Source: a virus. Taken from it: DNA of 32,277 nt. A model generated the notes under the pieces. It did not search any database. It worked only from the letters and a program-made list of their open reading frames with translations, and was not told the DNA's origin. The stretch spans positions 1 through 32,277 of IMG/VR virus record IMGVR_UViG_3300044629_000168. One strand, given 5' to 3'. Of the stretch, positions 23,455-31,947 are shown piece by piece; position 1 is the first letter of the stretch; every line of letters starts with the position of its first letter. The position numbers and the translations under genes are program-made.

Positions 23455-24242
23455 TGGCGGACCCCAAAGCCCTGACCCGGAACCAGATTGCCGCCTTCGT
23501 CGGCAACGATCCGGAAGCCATCCGCGCCATTGAACGGCTGTTTCGGGTCGCGGGCGAGCTGACGCCATCTGACATTGCAACGTTAAGCGCATCCATTGAG
23601 GCCAACACGCTGGCGCTAGGCGCGGCGCAGGATCAGGCCGAGGTGCTGACGGCGATTGCGGGGGAGCTAACGCAGCGTGTGGTGCAAGCCGATACGGCTA
23701 CAGCCCTTGCGCAAGCGGCGCTGGACCAGTTGGCGCGTATGTCCGATACCGTACAGGGGCTGGCCCTTGCCCCGCCAATCATACCAGCGCCGCGCAGGGC
23801 TTACGGGACGTTCTACGATACCAACACGCAGAACGCTGCTGCAATTAACACGGCTTACACGGTGAGCCTGTCCAATACGGACCTGAGCTTCGGCGTCTAC
23901 CTGTCGGGGACGCAGATCACGGTTGACCAGAATGGGCTATATAACTTCCAGCACTCAATCCAGCTAGACAAGACCACGGGCGGCAAGGGGCTGTTTTATC
24001 TGTGGTACAGGAAAAACGGGGTGGACGTTGCCGAAAGCGCGACCCGGATGAGGCTTGAGGGAAACAATTCGGAGCAGGTCGCGGCGTGGAATTACGTGTT
24101 CCGGCTTAAGGCTGGCGACTACATAGAGTATAGATGGTCCGTGGATGATACAGGGGTCGAGATCAAGCGGTTCACTGCCGCTGCGCCGGCACCGGCAGTG
24201 CCGTCGGTCATCGTGACTGTAACGAACAACATCGGAGACTAA
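23454..24242 (+). CDS. helical stalk plus TNF/C1q-like jelly-roll; tail-needle candidate
   Basis: The 262-residue protein has an N-terminal helical region (about 8-100) with heptads (ANTLALGAAQDQAEVLTAIAGELTQRVV), a Pro-rich hinge (106-114), and a C-terminal beta jelly-roll (116-262: YGTFYDTNTQNAAAINTAY, FGVYLSGTQITVDQNGLYNF, WNYVFRLKAGDYIEYRWSV) resembling TNF/C1q trimers. In P22 the needle gp26 follows gp10, and Sf6 needle has a TNF-like knob, so this fits by place and fold. But the coiled coil is short, and similar proteins occur in unrelated phages, so a fibre or decoration role is also possible. It starts as TAATG with the gp10-like gene. Confidence 0.65.
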   Translation: MADPKALTRNQIAAFVGNDPEAIRAIERLFRVAGELTPSDIATLSASIEANTLALGAAQDQAEVLTAIAGELTQRVVQADTATALAQAALDQLARMSDTVQGLALAPPIIPAPRRAYGTFYDTNTQNAAAINTAYTVSLSNTDLSFGVYLSGTQITVDQNGLYNFQHSIQLDKTTGGKGLFYLWYRKNGVDVAESATRMRLEGNNSEQVAAWNYVFRLKAGDYIEYRWSVDDTGVEIKRFTAAAPAPAVPSVIVTVTNNIGD

Positions 24243-24245
24243 CGC

Positions 24246-24581
24246 ATGGCCGTTACAGCAAGGGTTCTGGTCCCGCCGAAGCAGTTGGAAAACGCTCAGA
24301 CGTCGCAATATACGGCGACGAACGTCCGCGCCATTATAGACAAGGCGACGGTGACAAACACGTCAGCCAGCAACGTCACGCTGTCGGTTAACCTTGTCAC
24401 GGTCAGCGGGTCGGCCAGTTCGTCCAACCTGATCATCGACAACCGCACCATCGTTCCGGACGAGACGTATCTATGCCCGGAACTGGTGGGACAGGTTCTT
24501 GAGGCGGGCGGGTTCATCTCCACTATCGCCGGGGCGGCAACTTCGCTAACCATGCGTGTGAGCGGGCGGGAGATTAGCTGA
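24246..24581 (+). CDS. small beta-sandwich virion protein
   Basis: The 111-residue protein contains VLVPPKQLENAQTSQYTATNVRAIIDKATVTNTSASNVTLSVNL and ends with SLTMRVSGREIS. The fold is likely a single Ig-like or jelly-roll domain. GGAG (24235-24238) precedes the start. It sits between the needle candidate and the gp7-like ejection gene. Its stop overlaps the next start as TGATG. Attachment to the virion is inferred. Confidence 0.7.
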   Translation: MAVTARVLVPPKQLENAQTSQYTATNVRAIIDKATVTNTSASNVTLSVNLVTVSGSASSSNLIIDNRTIVPDETYLCPELVGQVLEAGGFISTIAGAATSLTMRVSGREIS

Positions 24582-25306
24582 TGTGGCCTCTGATTGCGAC
24601 AATCGGGTCAGCCATCATTGGCGGGGCCATGTCGTCCAGCGCGCAGAAGAAGGCCGCCAAGACTGCGGCGGCTGCCCAGACGCAGGCTACGGACCAGAGC
24701 ATGGCCGAGCAGCGCCGGCAGTTCGACGCCATCCAAGCCATGTTCCGGCCCTACGTCGAAGCAGGCGGCGGGGCTCTGGCGCGTCAGCTTGACCTCACCG
24801 GCGTCAGCGGTCCCGAAGCGCAGCAGCGCGCCATCCAGGCTATCGAGATGGGGCCAGAGTTCGCAGCCATGACCCGTCAGGGCGAGGAAGCGATACTGCA
24901 GAACGCAGCGGCCACGGGCGGGCTTCGTGGTGGGAACGTGCAAGCCTCCCTTGCCAAGTTCCGCCCAGAGGTGCTGTCCTCGCTGATCAACCAGCAATAC
25001 CAGCGCCTTGGCGGACTGACGCAGCTGGGCCAAGCATCGGCGGGGATGCAGGCGGCAAGCGGGCAGGCGTTCGCCAACAACGCAACGCAGCTGTTTGGAC
25101 AGCGCGGCGAGGCACTGGCAGGCAGCGCACTGGCGAGAGGTCAGGCCAACGCGAACATGTTCGGCAACATTGCGGGATCGATCGGCTTCGCCGCGGGGCG
25201 GGGGATGTTCGGCGGCATGGGCATGTCCAACCCGGTGCCTGACGTGGCAAGGGGAGCTTATCCGGGCCAGTTCTCTGATCCGTACAGCACCGGGGGGTCC
25301 TTCTGA
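24581..25306 (+). CDS. DNA ejection protein, P22 gp7-like
   Basis: The 241-residue protein begins with a hydrophobic helix (2-19, PLIATIGSAIIGGAM), then a Gln/Ala-rich helix and the motif FRPYVEAGGGALARQL. After it comes GPEFAAMTRQGEEAILQNAAATGGLRGGN, followed by FRPEVLSSLINQQYQRLGGL. This arrangement recurs in ejection proteins of P22-like phages (gp7 has 229 residues). These proteins leave the capsid with DNA and form a conduit across the cell envelope. The TGATG overlaps before and after suggest co-translation with the following two genes. Confidence 0.8.
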   Translation: MWPLIATIGSAIIGGAMSSSAQKKAAKTAAAAQTQATDQSMAEQRRQFDAIQAMFRPYVEAGGGALARQLDLTGVSGPEAQQRAIQAIEMGPEFAAMTRQGEEAILQNAAATGGLRGGNVQASLAKFRPEVLSSLINQQYQRLGGLTQLGQASAGMQAASGQAFANNATQLFGQRGEALAGSALARGQANANMFGNIAGSIGFAAGRGMFGGMGMSNPVPDVARGAYPGQFSDPYSTGGSF

Positions 25307-26673
25307 TGGCCGTCAACTATCAGATGGACGTGATCAACCCGTTCCAGGCTGCCTTGCAAGGCTATGGCGCCGGGGCGCAGATGCTGCAGCAGGAGCGGCA
25401 GGTCGGGCAAGAGAACCAGTTGTTTCAGGCGCAGATGGCCGAGCAACAGGCACGAGCGGCAAAGCTACAGCAGGAAATGGCCGCGGCCGAGGAACGCAAT
25501 GCGGTCTATGGCGAGTTCTATGACGCGGTAGAGGCGGGAAACCTGACGCCAGCGATGGTCGCCAAGGTGACGGCGCTGGACGAAAAGCTAGGCACGTTCG
25601 GCGCTGAGATGATGGCGAACATGTCGGCGGAACAAAAGCGCGCCAGCTTCGGCAACCTCATGGCGCCGGCCACGGCCCTTGCCACGGGCGACATTGAGGC
25701 GGCCAAGTCCAACTTGCAGACGCAGTACGATGCCCTTGTCAATGCCGGTGACGAGCAGGGCGCCAAAGCCGTCAAGGGATATCTGGACCAGCTCGGCACG
25801 CCGCAGGGTCAGACGTTCGTGCAGGCGGCGCTGTTGCGTGGGGCAAGCATGATGGACCCGGAAGGGTTCAAGGCGCAACTTGAAAACATCACCGCGCTCA
25901 AGGGCGAGAAGGAAACCGAGGCGACGCAGACGGCGCGGGCTTACGCTGCGACATTTGGGGCGCCGGGTTCGCCGGAATACATGAAAGCTTTCCGCGAAAA
26001 GCTGATGCCGCCGCCGGCAGTTGGAACGCAAGTGTTTGTTGGTGGCGAAGGCAAGCCGCTGACGCCAGGCCAAAAGAAAGTGGACGAAAACTTTGCGGAT
26101 ACCTACGCGGCGTTCGTGAGCGGCGGCGCAACCGACGCGGCCAAGCAGGTGACGCAGCTTTCCAGCGCGCTGAAACAGCTTGAACAGAACAGCGAACTGA
26201 CCGGCCCGCTGATTGGCCTGATGCCTGAAACGCTTCAGAGCTTTGCGGCGCCAGAAGCGCTGGCGGTCAAGCAGACAATTCAGGAAGTGGTGCAGCGCAA
26301 CTTGCGCGCGGTTCTCGGCCCGGCATTCACGGCCAAGGAAGGCGAAGCGCTCATTGCACGCGCCTTTGATCCGGCGCTTGGCCAAAAGGAAAACGTGAAG
26401 CGGGTGCGGCGCCTGCTTGAGCAGATCGAACGCGCCAACGCCGACACACAAGCGGCGGTTGCGTATTACGAGGCTAACGGCTCGCTGCAGGGCTTCAAGT
26501 ACAAAGCCCCGGCGCTGTCGGATTTCGAAGCTGCTGCGTCTGGCAAGGGCGGCGCAACCACGATCGATTTCGGAAAGCTGGATAACACCACGCTTCTCCG
26601 TCAGGACATTGGCAAGATGACGGCAGACCAGCGCCGCGCACTGGCTGCTGAACTCGACAGGCGAGGGCTCTAA
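25306..26673 (+). CDS. DNA ejection protein, P22 gp20-like by position
   Basis: The 455-residue protein is almost wholly helical and Gln/Ala/Glu-rich, with coiled coil at about 28-65 (QERQVGQENQLFQAQMAEQQ). Its central third alternates helices and short loops. P22 gp20 (471 residues) has similar length, composition and place. Sequence homology is weak, so the call rests on gene order: gp7-like, this, then gp16-like. It would exit the head early in infection and help DNA cross the envelope. ATG 25306 overlaps the previous stop (TGATG). Confidence 0.7.
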   Translation: MAVNYQMDVINPFQAALQGYGAGAQMLQQERQVGQENQLFQAQMAEQQARAAKLQQEMAAAEERNAVYGEFYDAVEAGNLTPAMVAKVTALDEKLGTFGAEMMANMSAEQKRASFGNLMAPATALATGDIEAAKSNLQTQYDALVNAGDEQGAKAVKGYLDQLGTPQGQTFVQAALLRGASMMDPEGFKAQLENITALKGEKETEATQTARAYAATFGAPGSPEYMKAFREKLMPPPAVGTQVFVGGEGKPLTPGQKKVDENFADTYAAFVSGGATDAAKQVTQLSSALKQLEQNSELTGPLIGLMPETLQSFAAPEALAVKQTIQEVVQRNLRAVLGPAFTAKEGEALIARAFDPALGQKENVKRVRRLLEQIERANADTQAAVAYYEANGSLQGFKYKAPALSDFEAAASGKGGATTIDFGKLDNTTLLRQDIGKMTADQRRALAAELDRRGL

Positions 26674-28928
26674 TGCCGCCGCAGGATCAGCAACTGACCG
26701 ACGAGGACCGCGAAGCCGCAAAGCTCCTGCGCCGCATGTTGCAGGCGCAGGCAAAGCTTGATGAGCAGGCCGCAGGCAAAGCCCCCGCAGGCTATGAGCT
26801 GATCCGCGAGACGCCAGACGGCGGCAAGATATACCGCAAGCCTGACGGGCAACTGACGTTCACCAGCTCCGGCTACGCCACGAACAACCAGGCCGAAATC
26901 CAGCGCATGATACAGGGCATGGCGCCCGCACAGGCGCGCAGGGCCGAGACTAACAAGCAGATCGTGGAACAGGACGGCGTTCGCGGCGCGGCGGCGTCAG
27001 CCATCAAGGGCCTGCCTTTCATTGGCGAATACTTCGATGAAGCCGTGGGGATGATGACGGGCGATCCGCGCACCACGGCGGCGCTGCGCGAGACGTCTGC
27101 GGCCTATGCCGAGCAGAAACCGCTTGAAACGTTCGGCTTGCAGATGGGCCTTGGCGGGCTTGCTACAGCTCCGCTTGTGCCATTCCAGGCCGCTGGGCGT
27201 GCGTTGCAGGCTGCGCCTACGGTTGGCCGGGCTGTGCTTGGCGGGCTTGGCGTTGGCGCGACGGCCGGCGCGGTTGAAGGTGCGGTGTCTGGCTTTGGAG
27301 CTGGCGAAGGTACGGCAGAGCAGCGCTTGCCCGGCGCCGGGATTGGGGCGGGCGTTGGCGGCGTGCTTGGTGGAACGATCGGCGCACTGGCTGCACCCGT
27401 GGAAATGGGTGTCAGGAACGCCCTGCAATACTTTGGCAACAAGCCGGTTCGCGACCTTGCCAAACAGTTTGGCATCTCGCCGGATGCGGCCAAGGTGGTG
27501 TTGGCGTCCATTCAGGAAGGCGACTTGCCAACCGCGCAGGCGGCCCTGCAACGCGCGGGCAGCTCGTCCATGCTCGCCGAGATGACGCCCAGCACGAAGA
27601 ACCTGCTTGATGCGGCTATCGCGCTGGGATCGGGCGGCGACAAGGCGCAGCAGGCGCTCCTTGCCCGCAACCTGCGCGGCGAACAGGAAATGCGCGGAGC
27701 TTTCAATCGTTTCCTAGGCCAGCCGGAAGACATTGTGGATGTAACCGGCAACATCCGGCAGGCGTCATCGGCAGCACGCCAGCAGATGTACGATGCTGCG
27801 TATAGCAGGCCGATCGATTACTCGACGCTTGCCGGCCGCGAGCTTGAGAACTGGCAACGGCTTATCCCTGCCGAGGCGCTGAACTATGCCAACAAGATCC
27901 GCAGCATGGACCCTGGCGCACGGGCACCGCAGATCAAATTCACTGAAAACGCTGACGGCACAATTAGCTTTGAAGAACTGCCAAACGTCGAGCAATGGGA
28001 CCTGATCACACGCGGCCTTAACGAGATGGCGTATGGATCGCCTGCGGGCGTCATGGGCGGCAAGAGCGAGGTGCAATCTCTCGCCGCAAAGAACGCCCGC
28101 GAGATCCGCAAGCTGGTCATGGATCAGGTGCCGGAATACCGCGCCGCGCTGGGTTTGGCGCGTGACACCATTGAAGAAGTGAAAGCTGCAGAGCTTGGCT
28201 TTGACATGCTGTCGGGCGGCGTGACGGTCAAAGAGGTTCGGGACATGCTGTCAGGCCAGAACCCGGCAGCCGTGCAGTCAATGAAGCTGGGTCTGCGCTC
28301 TGGCCTTGATCACACGCTAGGCAACCTGAAGGTGGCAGCGGCTAATCCCAACACTGAAGTCAAGGAACTGATGGCCGGGCTGTCGGCCCTGCGCAGCCGT
28401 AACAATCAGAGCAAAGTCCGCGCGCTGCTTGGCGATGCGGATGCTAACGAGTTCTACAAGGTGCTAGACGAACAGGCGACGGGGATTGAACTGGCGGCGG
28501 CTGTGGCGGCGAACAGCAAGACGGCGCAGCGCCAGGCTGTCGGGCGTTCGGTGGAGGAAATCGCAGCGCCCGGCATCCTCGGCACAATGCTGCGCGGTGA
28601 ACCCGTCAACGCATCCCGCATGGTGGTGCAGAGCATCACCGGCAAGACGCCAGAGGCTGACGCTGCGCGCCGCATGGGGCTCTATGACGATATCGCCACG
28701 GTGCTAACCCGTGTGCAGGGCCAGCGCGCCAAGGATGCATTGAACCTGATCCAGCAGGCCAAGGCGGGAAAGGCGCTGACCGATGTGCAGGCGCAGATCG
28801 TCGCCAAGGCTGTGACAGCGCCTGCCGCCATCGGCGCATTCAAAGCGATCAACAGCGGCGAAAACAGCAAGCGGGCGCAATCCACGCAGCCCTATCAATC
28901 CGGCATGGGACGTGAGGCGACAGAATGA
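26673..28928 (+). CDS. DNA ejection protein, P22 gp16-like by position
   Basis: The 751-residue protein has a helical N-terminus, a Gly/Ala-rich hydrophobic block (about 155-242, including VGRAVLGGLGVGATAGAV and GIGAGVGGVLGGTIGALA) that could insert in membranes, and a long helical remainder. P22 gp16 has 609 residues and also forms part of the DNA conduit. No lysozyme or protease motif is evident. It starts as TAATG with the previous gene and overlaps the tailspike start as ATGA. Assigned by order and composition. Confidence 0.7.
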   Translation: MPPQDQQLTDEDREAAKLLRRMLQAQAKLDEQAAGKAPAGYELIRETPDGGKIYRKPDGQLTFTSSGYATNNQAEIQRMIQGMAPAQARRAETNKQIVEQDGVRGAAASAIKGLPFIGEYFDEAVGMMTGDPRTTAALRETSAAYAEQKPLETFGLQMGLGGLATAPLVPFQAAGRALQAAPTVGRAVLGGLGVGATAGAVEGAVSGFGAGEGTAEQRLPGAGIGAGVGGVLGGTIGALAAPVEMGVRNALQYFGNKPVRDLAKQFGISPDAAKVVLASIQEGDLPTAQAALQRAGSSSMLAEMTPSTKNLLDAAIALGSGGDKAQQALLARNLRGEQEMRGAFNRFLGQPEDIVDVTGNIRQASSAARQQMYDAAYSRPIDYSTLAGRELENWQRLIPAEALNYANKIRSMDPGARAPQIKFTENADGTISFEELPNVEQWDLITRGLNEMAYGSPAGVMGGKSEVQSLAAKNAREIRKLVMDQVPEYRAALGLARDTIEEVKAAELGFDMLSGGVTVKEVRDMLSGQNPAAVQSMKLGLRSGLDHTLGNLKVAAANPNTEVKELMAGLSALRSRNNQSKVRALLGDADANEFYKVLDEQATGIELAAAVAANSKTAQRQAVGRSVEEIAAPGILGTMLRGEPVNASRMVVQSITGKTPEADAARRMGLYDDIATVLTRVQGQRAKDALNLIQQAKAGKALTDVQAQIVAKAVTAPAAIGAFKAINSGENSKRAQSTQPYQSGMGREATE

Positions 28929-31231
28929 GCAACGAAGTAACCTCACCCTTCACTGTTTTCTATGAACGGTCAGGCGACCCGCTTGATGCCGGATACATCT
29001 ACATTGGGACGGCTGGCATCAATCCGGAAGTGTCGCCCATTTCGGTTTATTGGGACACTGCTCTGACCACGCCAGCAGCGCAGCCGATCCGCACGCTTGC
29101 GGGGTATCCAAGCCGAGACGGAAGCCCTGGCACAATCTTCATCAGCGTGACGTCCTATTCCATCGTGATCCGGGACAGGAACGGGACGCTTGTTTACAGC
29201 AACCTGAACGTCACCACGGACGCAGGCACAATGCCGGAAACGGTGGCAAGCATCGCGGCGCTGCGGTTGCTGACGGCATCCACAACGAGCACGCAAGTCC
29301 TGCTGTTTGCAAACTACGTCGCCGGCGATGGCGGTGGTATCTTCCGCTATGACAGCACGGACACGACGACGGCCGACAATGGCGGGACGGTCATCGTGGA
29401 TGCCGCCGGCAAGCGGTGGAAGCGTCAGTTTCCCTCCGGGCAGTTTCAGGCTGCCTGGTTCGGCGTTCAGGCTGCGAATGCGGCTGCGACGAACAATCCG
29501 TTCCTTCAGTCTGCCATCGACGCGCTCGTAGCAGCCAGCGGCGGCGTTCTGGAGCTTCCCGCGGGCGTGATCAACTTCACCAGCATCCTCGTTGACGGCA
29601 ACGACATAACGATCTGCGGCCAAGGCGCCGGCGAGACAATCCTGACGTCAACCTATACCGCAGGGGCGTGCATCACGCTCGGCGGGGCGGTGACCCGGAC
29701 TGCAAATTACCAGTTCAGGGATATTGGTTTCTCCGGGGCTATCGGCGGGACCATGTTCTTCCTGCGGTACGTCCGCGGCGTGTATTTCAACAATTTTGAC
29801 TATACCGCAGATAGGTGGATGAAGATTGGGGACGAGACGCTGGGAACATCCTTCCCCGCATACATCGTTCACATGGTTGACAATCCTAGCTCCAGCCAGA
29901 TCGCTGGAGCGACGCTGCATCACATCGAGTGTTACAACTACGCCGGTCAGTTCTTGATGCGGGATGTGTTCGTTGAAGGCCAATACATCGCGACTACCGA
30001 TGGGTTCACCACAACCAACAACATCCAGAACCGTGTTGACCACGTCATGATCACCGGAGGCTACTTCTCTCGCTTCCGAGTTAACTGGAACTTTGAAAAC
30101 GGCAGAGTTGTCAATCTCTACATGGACTCGGATCACCTGTCTGAAGGTGCAGGTCAGAACGCCATCCGTTTTGTCACCACGGCGGGATCGTCAAAGACCA
30201 TAGCCCAAGTAGGCTGGGAATTATGCTTCGTCTACTCTCAGTTTTCATGCTCGTCCGGGACGTCACCCGCATTCTACATGGCTGCAAATCAAGCAGGTGG
30301 CGTCTCCTGCGGTACGTTTGTGTTTGCCGGTGCAGCCTACCACCTAGGAAACTACACGCCGATTGTTATTGATGCCAGTATCAACAGCATCACGAACCTG
30401 ACTATTCGCGGCGTGGATTTCTTCGGAACCCCCCCGAACGTCAATCAGTATGTCGTCGAATTGATCGGCGGAACGTCGGCCGCAAACCTCCGCAATGTCT
30501 ATGTTGGCGACATCACAGGCCGCGCGTTTACCAACAATCTTGCAGCGGTTGTCCGTGTCTCCGGTTTCATTGATCGCGTTGTTATCGACACTGCGTCCAT
30601 TGCCGTCACAGGCGCCACAACTGCGCTGAGTGATGCCTCAGACGTCACGACCCCGCTTGCACTTACCAACACGACGGTTGCGGCAACGGACCTGATCAAC
30701 GTGCTTGACCAGTCCGTGAGCTGGTCGCGTCCGATGTCGATGCAGAACGCTGCGGATTATCTTGGTGCGATAGGCGGGTGGCGGGTGCTGGCCAAGTCAG
30801 CCGTAGCGGTCACCCACACAGGTGACACGACCGAGACTGCGCTGGCGACCATCACCATCCCCGCAGGCGCATTGGGGCCGAACGGCGCTATCCGCATCAC
30901 GTCGCTGATGCAGAACAACAACAACGCAAACGCAAAGACGTTGCGTTACAGGTTTGGCACCATCTCGGGTACGGACTACCTTGGGTACTCCACAACCACA
31001 AACATAACGCACCAAGGCCAGCGTCTAATCCAGAACCGCAACTCAGCGTCATCGCAAATAGCGTTCCCCGCAGGGATAACTAACGCCTACGCCGCCACAA
31101 ACGTCGCCCCCACCACGTCGGCCGTGAACACGGCAGTATCGACGACGCTGGTCATCACAGGCCAGCTTGCCAACGCGGCTGACACCGTGACGCTGGAGAG
31201 CTATCTGGTTGAACTGAGCTACGGGGCATAA
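28925..31231 (+). CDS. tailspike, head-binding domain plus beta-helix
   Basis: The 768-residue protein starts with a P22-type head-binding domain (about 1-105: TSPFTVFYERSGDPLDAGYIYIG, YSIVIRDRNGTLVYSN), which attaches to the gp10-like hub. A right-handed beta-helix (about 170-600) follows, starting AWFGVQAANAAATNNPFLQS and ASGGVLELPAGVINFTS, the entry motif of pectate-lyase-like spikes. A separate C-terminal beta domain (about 640-768, TALATITIPAGAL) may be a trimerisation or carbohydrate-binding tip. Spikes of this type bind and cut surface polysaccharide; the substrate cannot be predicted. G+C is lower in the helix (26 of 60 in 30061-30120) than at the ends (34 of 60 in 29101-29160; 39 of 60 in 31141-31200), consistent with receptor-domain exchange. 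Confidence 0.87.
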   Translation: MSNEVTSPFTVFYERSGDPLDAGYIYIGTAGINPEVSPISVYWDTALTTPAAQPIRTLAGYPSRDGSPGTIFISVTSYSIVIRDRNGTLVYSNLNVTTDAGTMPETVASIAALRLLTASTTSTQVLLFANYVAGDGGGIFRYDSTDTTTADNGGTVIVDAAGKRWKRQFPSGQFQAAWFGVQAANAAATNNPFLQSAIDALVAASGGVLELPAGVINFTSILVDGNDITICGQGAGETILTSTYTAGACITLGGAVTRTANYQFRDIGFSGAIGGTMFFLRYVRGVYFNNFDYTADRWMKIGDETLGTSFPAYIVHMVDNPSSSQIAGATLHHIECYNYAGQFLMRDVFVEGQYIATTDGFTTTNNIQNRVDHVMITGGYFSRFRVNWNFENGRVVNLYMDSDHLSEGAGQNAIRFVTTAGSSKTIAQVGWELCFVYSQFSCSSGTSPAFYMAANQAGGVSCGTFVFAGAAYHLGNYTPIVIDASINSITNLTIRGVDFFGTPPNVNQYVVELIGGTSAANLRNVYVGDITGRAFTNNLAAVVRVSGFIDRVVIDTASIAVTGATTALSDASDVTTPLALTNTTVAATDLINVLDQSVSWSRPMSMQNAADYLGAIGGWRVLAKSAVAVTHTGDTTETALATITIPAGALGPNGAIRITSLMQNNNNANAKTLRYRFGTISGTDYLGYSTTTNITHQGQRLIQNRNSASSQIAFPAGITNAYAATNVAPTTSAVNTAVSTTLVITGQLANAADTVTLESYLVELSYGA

Positions 31232-31238
31232 CGCAAAG

Positions 31239-31272
31239 CGGCCCCCGGATTTCTCCGAGGGCCGTTCTGTTT
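31239..31272. terminator. bidirectional intrinsic terminator between convergent genes
   Basis: Bases 31239-31249 pair with 31254-31264 (11 positions, one C-A mismatch) around the loop TTTC. TTCTGTTT follows on the plus strand. On the minus strand the stem is followed by CTTTGCGTT. It lies between the tailspike stop and the stop of the opposing membrane-protein gene, where both transcripts should end. Confidence 0.75.
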
Positions 31273-31732
31273 AGGCTGCTTTCTTCCACCGCAGCTCGGC
31301 AAGCATCCGGGCGGGGTTCGTGACCGGCTTCCGTTTCATGTCTCTTGCGAACGTGTACAAGCTGAACACGTTGAAGAACGAGAGCCCGAAGCTCACAACC
31401 CACAAGGCCCAATCAGGGGCCAGATCCTTGCGGGCGTCGATCCAGGCCAGACCTTGGTGGGTCATGGCCGCTTCGATCATCACCAGCACCAGTCCGAGGC
31501 CAATCGTCAGGCCGGCGGTGAGGTAATGCTTGTGCTCCGTTGCTTCACCGAACCGGGTGACGCATCCGGAGAGGATCAAGCTGACCGAGATCAGAGCCGC
31601 CGACATTCCAGCGGCAACGATCCAGTCAAGGGCTTCAGTAGCGCCAAGCCACCAAGGCAAGGCTCCGAAACCAATCGCCAACCACATGAGCACGTTAGAG
31701 GCGGCGATGGCACGAAATTGGGTATCGTACAT
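31271..31732 (-). CDS. four-helix membrane protein, unknown function (holin or exclusion candidate)
   Basis: The 153-residue protein has four hydrophobic segments (about 10-30, 36-58, 71-92 and 106-128) and a basic cytoplasm-facing tail (ARDMKRKP, then LRWKKAA), so both ends are predicted inside. It is the only gene on the minus strand in the late half, opposing the tailspike. Such isolated membrane genes are often holins, superinfection exclusion or lysogenic conversion proteins; I cannot tell which. AAGGAC lies eight bases upstream of ATG 31732. Confidence 0.75.
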   Translation of the reverse strand: MYDTQFRAIAASNVLMWLAIGFGALPWWLGATEALDWIVAAGMSAALISVSLILSGCVTRFGEATEHKHYLTAGLTIGLGLVLVMIEAAMTHQGLAWIDARKDLAPDWALWVVSFGLSFFNVFSLYTFARDMKRKPVTNPARMLAELRWKKAA

Positions 31733-31947
31733 ATCTGAGGGTCCTTCTCAGTAGACTGATTTTCAAACATCATCGAATTACTTCGATATACTCAATCTAT
31801 ACTGTTTGACCCTTGCTGATAGGTTACAGCCCCGCGTTACATCCGGCATTGCAAATCACATCTGCGTGATTACGTGGTTTTTAGGCCGCACATAGACCGT
31901 CCACCCGCAATCAGCTAAACAATTCCGGGCTGTTCTGGGGCTGGGCT
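31733..31947. other. 215-base intergenic region between divergent genes
   Basis: This is the largest gap without a gene. The first part (31753-31805) is A+T-rich, with two TATACT words (31787-31792 and 31798-31803) that could be -10 boxes, but I find no convincing -35 at the right distance on either strand. The remainder is mixed sequence with no repeat, tRNA or clear hairpin. Promoters for both flanking genes are expected here, but I cannot place them with confidence. Confidence 0.4.
31735..31751 (-). promoter_or_regulatory. small hairpin presenting the Shine-Dalgarno in its loop
   Basis: CTGAG (31735-31739) and CTCAG (31747-31751) can pair. On the minus-strand transcript the seven-base loop is AAGGACC, which contains the ribosome binding site of the membrane-protein gene. 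The stem is only five base pairs, so this may be chance. Confidence 0.3.

Noticed and set aside
25588-26754. A 388-codon open frame on the minus strand opposite the gp20-like gene.
   Set aside because: It spans the junction of two plus-strand ejection genes, has an Arg/Leu-rich shadow composition and no recognisable domain.
10446-31831. A 14-base direct repeat, GATAGGTTACAGCC, at 10446-10459 and 31818-31831.
   Set aside because: In about 32 kb one or two exact 14-base matches are expected by chance, and the flanks do not extend the match.
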